From positions 1 to 21,471 of the forward strand of contig JACAFA010000237.1 in NCBI GenBank assembly GCA_013388525.1: a stretch of 21,471 bases of DNA, read 5' to 3'. Position numbers and translations under genes: made by a program. This DNA is from Ignavibacteriaceae bacterium (GTDB taxonomy: Bacteria; Bacteroidota; Ignavibacteria; Ignavibacteriales; Ignavibacteriaceae). Positions within the stretch are counted from its first letter, which is position 1, and each line of letters begins with the position of its first letter. The notes under the pieces are model-generated. The model ran no database searches and was not told where the DNA came from. It saw nothing but the letters and a program-made list of their open reading frames with translations. Below are positions 15,985-21,471 of the stretch, piece after piece.

Positions 15985-17535
15985 ATGAAACATCAATTAG
16001 AAATTATTGTCCCTCCCGAAAAGATTCACGAAGAAGGTTTCTTTCGTTACATTGCTTCAAGAAAACTTGGAGTTAAACCATCTGATATTACGAAAATTGT
16101 TCCAGTACGAAGATCAATTGACGCCCGGAGGAATCCCATCTATAGAATTTTTGTGGATGTATATATTGGTGAAACTCCGGCTGATAACAAACCGGTTTAT
16201 TCTTATAATCCTGTCAATAAAAAAAAGAAAGTTATAATCGTTGGATTTGGATCAGCGGGGATGTTTGCTGCTTTACATCTCATTGAACTTGGTATAATGC
16301 CAGTTATTATTGAGAGAGGAAAGGATGTTCAAAAAAGGAGGAGAGATTTACGATCGCTTGTACGAGAACAAATTGTTAACCCCGATTCCAATTATTGTTT
16401 TGGTGAAGGCGGTGCAGGTACTTATAGCGATGGCAAGCTTTATACGAGAGCAGTAAAAAGAGGAAATGTTTCAAAAGTTCTGGAAATATTTGTTCAGCAT
16501 GGCGCTCAACCTGATATAATGATTGATACACATCCTCACATTGGCTCAAACAAATTACCAAAAATAATTGAATCAATCCGGCAAACTATTCTCAACGCCG
16601 GTGGTGAAATACATTATGACTCAAAGGTTACGGATTTTATTATAAAGAATGAAAAACTCAGGGGTGTTGTTGTTAATGCTGATAAAGAATTTTTAGCAGA
16701 TGCTGTGATACTTTCTGCCGGTCACTCTGCAAGGGACATTTTTTATCTTCTCGATAAATCTAAATTAAAGATAGAAGCTAAACCTTTTGCAATGGGCGTC
16801 CGGATTGAACATCCGCAGCCATTAATAAACGAAATACAATATCATTCAAAAATAAAACCTGAAAACCTTCCGGCGGCAGTATACAATCTTTCAACAAATA
16901 TAGAAGGTGCAGGAGTGTATTCATTTTGTATGTGTCCCGGTGGAATTATTGTTCCTGCAATGACAGCACCAGATGAAATAGTAGTTAATGGTATGTCAAT
17001 GTCCAGAAGAGATTCTCCCTTTGCTAATTCAGGACTTGTTGTTGAAATAAAAGAGGAAGACTGGAAAAAAGAAGGTGATACTTCTCCTTTCGCTGCACTG
17101 AAGCTTCAACAGAAGATGGAACACCTGGCATTTAAGCTTGCTGGTAATTCTATTTCAGCACCAGCACAAAAAGCCACTGATTTCGTTGAAGGAAAATTTT
17201 CTCAGATATTACCGAAAACTTCCTACATACCCGGTCTTACTTCTACAAGGCTGGATGAAGAACTTCCTCAGTTTATTGTAGTAAAATTGAAAAAAGCTTT
17301 GAAAGAGTTTAACAGAAGAATGGGCGGTTATCTTAGTGATGAAGCAGTTTTAGTTGGCGTGGAAACCAGAACGAGTTCTCCTGTAAGAGTTCCAAGAGAC
17401 AGAGAAACTTTTATGCACGTTGAGTTAAAAGGATTATTCCCTTGCGGCGAAGGTGCAGGTTATGCTGGTGGTATAGTTTCATCTGCAATTGATGGTGAAA
17501 ATTGCGCTGATGCAGTGAACAACTATCTGAAATAG
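15985..17535 (+). CDS. COG2509-type FAD-dependent oxidoreductase
   Basis: This 516-residue predicted cytoplasmic flavoprotein has no signal peptide. Residues 1-75 form a small N-terminal domain (KLGVKPSDITKIVPVRRSIDAR). The FAD-binding Rossmann motif is VIIVGFGSAGMFAALHL (83-99) with acidic E110. CFGEGGAGTYSDGKL (138-152) is a signature of the uncharacterised dehydrogenases of COG2509, which some databases label FAD-dependent dehydrogenase. The C-terminal GLFPCGEGAGYAGGIVSSA completes the FAD site. The substrate is unknown. It lies 15 bases after the SDR gene with no clear Shine-Dalgarno, suggesting coupling to that gene's translation. It converges on the cupin gene across a 55-base gap with no obvious terminator. 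Confidence 0.88.
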   Translation: MKHQLEIIVPPEKIHEEGFFRYIASRKLGVKPSDITKIVPVRRSIDARRNPIYRIFVDVYIGETPADNKPVYSYNPVNKKKKVIIVGFGSAGMFAALHLIELGIMPVIIERGKDVQKRRRDLRSLVREQIVNPDSNYCFGEGGAGTYSDGKLYTRAVKRGNVSKVLEIFVQHGAQPDIMIDTHPHIGSNKLPKIIESIRQTILNAGGEIHYDSKVTDFIIKNEKLRGVVVNADKEFLADAVILSAGHSARDIFYLLDKSKLKIEAKPFAMGVRIEHPQPLINEIQYHSKIKPENLPAAVYNLSTNIEGAGVYSFCMCPGGIIVPAMTAPDEIVVNGMSMSRRDSPFANSGLVVEIKEEDWKKEGDTSPFAALKLQQKMEHLAFKLAGNSISAPAQKATDFVEGKFSQILPKTSYIPGLTSTRLDEELPQFIVVKLKKALKEFNRRMGGYLSDEAVLVGVETRTSSPVRVPRDRETFMHVELKGLFPCGEGAGYAGGIVSSAIDGENCADAVNNYLK

Positions 17536-17590
17536 TTTTCTTTAGCTGGCGATTATAACAAGCAGCAATAAAACAAGAATAATTTCGATA

Positions 17591-17947
17591 TTATTTTAAA
17601 ATTTCAACTTCTTCGGGAATGTTTAACAACATTACACATCCAGTCTTGCTCCAAACAGCGTGCTTTCCGTCCGGGGGAGTGTAGAGGTAATCACCGGCTG
17701 CTAAATTACTATTTCCGAATTTCACTTCTCCTTCCAGAACAAATACTTCTTCACCTTTAGGATGATTATGAGCAGGGTAAGTTGCCCCAGGTTCAAACCT
17801 CAACATAATTGTTGGTGATCTTTTGGTTTGTTCATCATATCTAAGGATTTTGACAAATATTCCATCTGTCTTTACACCAGATTCTATCAACGGCTTCCAA
17901 TCTAATTCAGTGCTTCTTACAATTTGAACAGGAATGTTTTTCTCCAT
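17591..17947 (-). CDS. Cupin-domain protein (ChrR-cupin-like)
   Basis: This 118-residue single-domain cupin has motif 1 PAHNHPKGEEVFVLEG (about 68-83), with two His and a Glu as likely metal ligands, and motif 2 PDGKHAVW with the third His. The arrangement and length resemble the ChrR-type cupin found as an anti-sigma C-terminal domain and as free-standing proteins. No zinc-binding anti-sigma N-domain is present, so a sigma-factor role is not supported. GAGAGG lies upstream of the ATG. It appears monocistronic. The ligand or reaction is unknown. Confidence 0.8.
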   Translation of the reverse strand: MEKNIPVQIVRSTELDWKPLIESGVKTDGIFVKILRYDEQTKRSPTIMLRFEPGATYPAHNHPKGEEVFVLEGEVKFGNSNLAAGDYLYTPPDGKHAVWSKTGCVMLLNIPEEVEILK

Positions 17948-18066
17948 TGCTAGTTAACCTCTCACTATTTGGTAAATTTATTAAAATAGATTTTTAATCT
18001 TTGATTACATTATATCAATAGATTAATTAGAACTAAAGAAAATTACTCCCCAATGTTTTAAAATAA

Positions 18067-18102
18067 AAACAGCCCAAAGACTTTATGTTAATCGGGCTGT
18101 TT
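18067..18102 (-). terminator. Rho-independent terminator of the YceI gene
   Basis: A 9-bp stem AAACAGCCC (18067-18075) with GGGCTGTTT (18094-18102) is followed on the minus strand by TTTTTATTTT. It lies about 64 bases after the YceI stop codon. Confidence 0.85.
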
Positions 18103-18110
18103 ACGTAGTA

Positions 18111-18151
18111 TCTGCAAGGAGGCTGGAATGCAGACACTTAATTTTAACTAA
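18111..18151 (+). other. Hairpin with a perfect ribosome site and a 7-codon ORF
   Basis: TCTGCA (18111-18116) pairs with TGCAGA (18129-18134). The loop contains AAGGAGG (18116-18122), five bases before ATG (18128), which opens a 7-codon frame MQTLNFN ending at 18151. It lies antisense to the 3' UTR of YceI and no plus-strand gene follows. Likely chance, but the combination is tidy. Confidence 0.2.
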
Positions 18152-18165
18152 AGAATATTTAGAAC

Positions 18166-18711
18166 TTAAGCAGCCTTTACTGCTTCATTTGCTTTATTAA
18201 ATTCGGCAAGAATTTCAATTTTAACTTCGTTGCTTACAACCACACCACCGGCTTCAGTAAGTGCATTCCACTGAAGACCAAAATCAAAACGGTTTAGTTT
18301 ACCGTGTACTTCAAAAGCTGCAACCTCTTTTCCACCGAAACCTGCAACTGTTCCGTTATAGATTACATCGAGAGTAATCTTTTTTGTAACTCCGCGTAAA
18401 GTAAGATCACCAACTACTTTCATTTCGTTAACAGAGATTTTATTAACTGATTTTGAAACAAAGGTCATCTTTGGATGTTTTTCTGCATCGAAAAAATCAG
18501 CAGACTTCAGGTGTCCATCACGCTGTTCGTTCTTGGTATTTATGCTGTTGATGTCTGCCTCAAAATAAATTTTTGCATCGCTGAAATCTTCTTTATTAGT
18601 TTCGATAGATGCATCGAATTTGCTGAAATGTCCTGTAACAGTTGAAACCACAAGATGCTTTACTTTAAAATTTATTTCAGAGTGAGACGGATCTATTTTC
18701 CATATTGTCAT
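18166..18711 (-). CDS. YceI-family protein (lipocalin-like, cytoplasmic form)
   Basis: This 181-residue protein shows the YceI pattern from its first residues: WKIDPSHSEINFKVKHLVVSTVTGHF, then INTKNEQRDGHLKSADFFDAEKHP, then VGDLTLRGVTKKITLDV, RFDFGL and VSNEVKIEI. The family forms an extended lipocalin-like barrel that binds polyisoprenoid-type lipids; the ligand here is unknown. No signal peptide is present, so unlike E. coli YceI this copy should stay in the cytoplasm. AAGGA lies near the ATG. It is transcribed alone and ends at the hairpin at 18067-18102. Confidence 0.92.
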   Translation of the reverse strand: MTIWKIDPSHSEINFKVKHLVVSTVTGHFSKFDASIETNKEDFSDAKIYFEADINSINTKNEQRDGHLKSADFFDAEKHPKMTFVSKSVNKISVNEMKVVGDLTLRGVTKKITLDVIYNGTVAGFGGKEVAAFEVHGKLNRFDFGLQWNALTEAGGVVVSNEVKIEILAEFNKANEAVKAA

Positions 18712-18842
18712 ATTTTTTCATTCCTTGTTTTTATTTACGATTATAACAAACTAAACAGTAAAATAATCGAATAAGTTCCATTTATTTAACAAATGTTGCG
18801 ATAGGGATTTCTAATTGATTTCCGGAATGAGCAATAAATAAA

Positions 18843-18864
18843 AAGGCGACCCGAAGATCGCCTT
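18843..18864 (-). terminator. Rho-independent terminator of the sugar dehydrogenase gene
   Basis: A perfect 7-bp stem AAGGCGA (18843-18849) with TCGCCTT (18858-18864) is followed on the minus strand by TTTATTTATT. It lies 25 bases after the stop codon. Confidence 0.85.
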
Positions 18865-18889
18865 AATTCTAATAACTTAGTCCTTACTT

Positions 18890-20332
18890 CTACTTCAAAT
18901 AAATCATCTTCATACCTCTTGAAAAAGTTTTATTTGATGAAAGTGATTTTGCATTCATCTTAACCAGGTAAACACCCGAAGAATATTTCCCGGCATTCCA
19001 GGTTTTCTGATAAAATCCTTTTTGCTGGATTCCGGTTGTTATTGAATCTATCTCTTTGCCAAGAGAATCATAAATTTTAATAGTTACTTCACTATCCTCC
19101 GGAAGATTATATTTAATAATTGTGGATGGGTTAAAAGGATTCGGATAATTCTGCTCAAGTCTGTAATCGCTCAGCTTTATTTCATTTTCACTTGAAGTTA
19201 CAGTTGGTGTAAAGCGATATATCCTGTCAGGACTGCCAAAAGTTACGATATAAAGTTCGCTCATCTGATCAACACCAAATGAAGTTGGATTGTTTGCAGC
19301 AGTCAATAATAATTGAGTACTCGGTGGATTTATTCCATCGTATGTTAATGCCCATATTTTATTAGAGCAATAATCTCCGTAAATATATTTCCCTTCAAGT
19401 TCCGGTACATTTGCACCACGATATATATAACCGCCTGTTATGGAACACTCATTACCAGAATTTGAACTGTACTCCCAGATAGGGAAAATATATTCCGGGT
19501 AATTGCAGTTGGTCATATTGAATTGATGATTTCCTTCATAGCATCGCCAGCCGTAATTCTTTCCACTTTCAATTAAATCAATTTCTTCCCAGCTTCCCTG
19601 ACCGACATCACCAGCTAATAACCAGCCAGTGACCGGATCAAAACTGCATCTCCAGGGATTTCTCAATCCCCAAGCATAAATTTCTTTTCTCACCTGAACA
19701 TTTGTGCTGTCCACAAAAGGATTAGTCGGAGGTATTGCATATGGTGTCCCTCCGTCTACATCTATGCGGAGAATTTTACCAAGCAGGGTATTAATTCTTT
19801 GTCCATTGTTTTGAGGATCATTGCTAGAACCTCCATCTCCGGTTGCTATGTAAAGATATCCGTCATTCGGACCAAAACCTATCCAGCCTCCATTATGGTT
19901 TCCGAAGGGCTGAGTAAATGTCATCAGCTGATACTCACTATTTTTATCTGCTGAATCAGGATTACTTGTTACGTGGAATCTTGAAATAACAGTGCTGCTT
20001 GAATTAGTATAGTTAACATAAAAATATCCATTGTTTTCAAAGTCAGGATGAAAAGCTAATCCCAATAATCCTTTTTCACCACCTGAAGAAACACGATCGG
20101 TAATATTCAGAAATTCTTTTGATGAACTTGCAGATTGCGAATTTGGAAAAACTTTTATTTTTCCGGCTTGTTCAACAACAAATATTCTGTTTGTATTATC
20201 ATCAGCGTGAGTTAAAAATACCGGGTCTGAAAATGACAGATTTGGGAATGCATTCTGTAATGTGAATTGTGCATATATTCCTGTGCCTGAGATGCAAATG
20301 AATGAAATCATAAATATAAGATTTCTAATCAT
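18890..20332 (-). CDS. Secreted PQQ-type aldose/sorbosone dehydrogenase with T9SS sorting domain
   Basis: This is predicted to be an exported soluble sugar (aldose or sorbosone-like) dehydrogenase of the six-bladed GDH-B/YliI propeller family, using PQQ. A signal peptide covers residues 1-21. Family motifs are VVEQAGKIKVF, GGEKGLLGLAFHPDF (84-98), NHNGGWIGFGPNDGYLYIATGDGG with the likely catalytic H146, LLGKILRIDVDGG, and AWGLRNPWR with R224. From about residue 394, QNYPNPFNPST begins a T9SS type A sorting module ending MKMIYLK, implying surface delivery. Its ATG overlaps the TGA of the upstream gene (ATGA), and AGAAGG lies inside that gene's end, so translation is probably coupled. PQQ synthesis genes are not in the window. 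Confidence 0.9.
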   Translation of the reverse strand: MIRNLIFMISFICISGTGIYAQFTLQNAFPNLSFSDPVFLTHADDNTNRIFVVEQAGKIKVFPNSQSASSSKEFLNITDRVSSGGEKGLLGLAFHPDFENNGYFYVNYTNSSSTVISRFHVTSNPDSADKNSEYQLMTFTQPFGNHNGGWIGFGPNDGYLYIATGDGGSSNDPQNNGQRINTLLGKILRIDVDGGTPYAIPPTNPFVDSTNVQVRKEIYAWGLRNPWRCSFDPVTGWLLAGDVGQGSWEEIDLIESGKNYGWRCYEGNHQFNMTNCNYPEYIFPIWEYSSNSGNECSITGGYIYRGANVPELEGKYIYGDYCSNKIWALTYDGINPPSTQLLLTAANNPTSFGVDQMSELYIVTFGSPDRIYRFTPTVTSSENEIKLSDYRLEQNYPNPFNPSTIIKYNLPEDSEVTIKIYDSLGKEIDSITTGIQQKGFYQKTWNAGKYSSGVYLVKMNAKSLSSNKTFSRGMKMIYLK

Positions 20333-21471
20333 GTTTTTTTCCTTCTTTTAGTTAGTGTTTTTGTTTTTACTTTTGCTTCCAACGGCTTTTTCAATTCCAG
20401 CTTGAATTTATTAAAGTCGTATCCGCTTGCATCAGCTTTATCTATAAGCTCAGTATATGCTTCAAATTCTTCTTTTGTGATTTTCATTACTTCTTTGTTG
20501 ATGTCTGCTTTTTTGAGTTGACCTTTATTTTCATATATACTTTTAAATTTATCAGGTATTGAAATCAGATTAAACAACATCACCCATCGCAGAAGTTCCA
20601 CAAAACGCTCTTTGTTGAAATAAGTAATGCCTTGATACTCATTAACATGAAGAAAGTTATTAACATTCTTCTCAGTAATCAATACTCTAATTGATGATAG
20701 AGTATTATTCTTTTCAGTGTCAGATTTTTCGGTCACTTTTGGTGCCCTGTCGCTTTTCTGTTTTTCTGCTTTTTTCTTTTCAAACAGGAAAGCTGTCAAT
20801 AAAAGTTTTATGAGTTCAATTCTCTGATAAATGCTTCCATCAGAATGTCTCTCAAGAATATTTGTAACAGGTTTGGATAGAAGTAATTCATCAAAGAAAA
20901 TATTTATTTTGTCCCGATCTGATTTTTTGCTGAATAACTGTTTTAGCAGTATCAGATTTATGAAAGTAAGGTATTCTCTGTTGGTTTCAACTTTGCTGTT
21001 GAGTGGTAAAATATCATCACAATTTTTTATCCACTTTGTAACACTCTTCCTTTGATTATGAGCAATCCAGATCTGCAGGAATTCTCTGCAGGAAGAAAGC
21101 TGATTATGAAACTTCTTTTCTACTTTCTCCCCTGATTTTTTTTCTTTTGAATACTTGCTGAATTCGGTAATAAGAAGTTTTAGTTCATTATCTATTTTCC
21201 CCGGGATTGATATTTCTGCTTCCTTCTTTTTCTTATCAGGTTTATAAGTCAGATAAGAACGGATTTTTTCCATATTATCATAAGAAAAGAAATTTTCATA
21301 CCGGCTGTGAAGCGGGAGTAATTCCATTTCTTTCAACGCTTCATCAACTGATGATACACCTTTTCCATTCAGCAAATAGTAAAGTTTTTCATATCTTCCA
21401 TCGCTGTCAAAAACTTCTCTGAAATGCAGACAAACTCTGTACTGATATCCAAACAAATGAATCCTGAAACC
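20329..21471 (-). CDS. Large unidentified protein, C-terminal part (runs off the window)
   Basis: The frame is open to the window edge and 380 residues are visible. The first ATG-like codon inside (TTG at 21454-21456) is probably not the start, since the upstream codons (GFRIH) are open too. No signal peptide or membrane segment is visible. The sequence is Lys-rich and mostly helical, with a charged linker (about residues 225-250 of the visible part) separating two parts. The segment NVNNFLHVNEYQGITYFNKERFVELLRWVM faintly recalls the C-terminal region of very long GH13 alpha-amylase-like proteins; this is a memory-based resemblance and uncertain. It overlaps the secreted sugar dehydrogenase by 4 bases, which would fit a carbohydrate context. 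Confidence 0.7.
   Translation of the reverse strand, partial: GFRIHLFGYQYRVCLHFREVFDSDGRYEKLYYLLNGKGVSSVDEALKEMELLPLHSRYENFFSYDNMEKIRSYLTYKPDKKKKEAEISIPGKIDNELKLLITEFSKYSKEKKSGEKVEKKFHNQLSSCREFLQIWIAHNQRKSVTKWIKNCDDILPLNSKVETNREYLTFINLILLKQLFSKKSDRDKINIFFDELLLSKPVTNILERHSDGSIYQRIELIKLLLTAFLFEKKKAEKQKSDRAPKVTEKSDTEKNNTLSSIRVLITEKNVNNFLHVNEYQGITYFNKERFVELLRWVMLFNLISIPDKFKSIYENKGQLKKADINKEVMKITKEEFEAYTELIDKADASGYDFNKFKLELKKPLEAKVKTKTLTKRRKKT

Noticed and set aside
17591..17947. Cupin as a ChrR anti-sigma factor
   Set aside because: The zinc-binding anti-sigma N-terminal domain and a neighbouring ECF sigma gene are both absent.

Overview
The window looks like chromosome from a low-GC bacterium of the Bacteroidota/Chlorobiota side, most probably an Ignavibacteria-like lineage. 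The main evidence is that two secreted proteins end in the type IX secretion (T9SS) sorting module with the QNYPNPFNPST signature typical of that group. Supporting signs are a rhomboid with a DUF6576-like tail, a DUF4296-type lipoprotein, and several Bacteroidota-type -7 boxes (TAnnTTTG). The lineage is an inference from these signatures; no rRNA or tRNA gene was seen.

Layout. 1-1680: end of an unidentified ORF, a HicB-like antitoxin, then nuoF (complex I, NADH-binding subunit) closed by a hairpin terminator. 1705-3064 (minus strand): a DUF4258 / YgiT-zinc-finger toxin-antitoxin pair lying between two broken 3' ends of ferritin genes, next to one intact ferritin gene. One remnant also carries a 32-nt GC-rich palindromic insertion. 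This is the most unusual part of the window. 3065-3441: ferritin and gap promoter candidates and an inverted repeat. 3442-6690: gap, pgk and a rhomboid protease in one apparent operon. 6809-9722: a small lipoprotein gene converging on, and overlapping, a long recQ whose zinc site is displaced. 9892-12672: a 926-residue secreted Asp-box (BNR) propeller protein with a T9SS tail. 12944-17535: 3-hydroxyacyl-CoA dehydrogenase, acetate kinase, an atypical SDR and a COG2509-type flavoprotein, all on the plus strand. 17591-18711 (minus): a cupin and a YceI-family protein. 18890-21471 (minus): a secreted PQQ-type sugar dehydrogenase with a T9SS tail, overlapped by 4 bases with a large unidentified gene that runs off the window.

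How the genes fit together. Most of the window is central metabolism of a carbohydrate-using heterotroph: NADH oxidation (nuoF), lower glycolysis (gap, pgk), acyl-CoA/acetate metabolism (hbd-like, ackA), iron storage (ferritin), and secreted surface proteins exported through Sec and T9SS. Two toxin-antitoxin elements (HicB-like and DUF4258/YgiT) interrupt or border housekeeping genes. Two enzymes keep their fold signatures but have changed catalytic residues: the SDR (Tyr and Lys of YxxxK replaced) and the hydroxyacyl-CoA dehydrogenase (active-site Asn replaced by Thr). No CRISPR array, prophage, transposase or integrase gene was seen.
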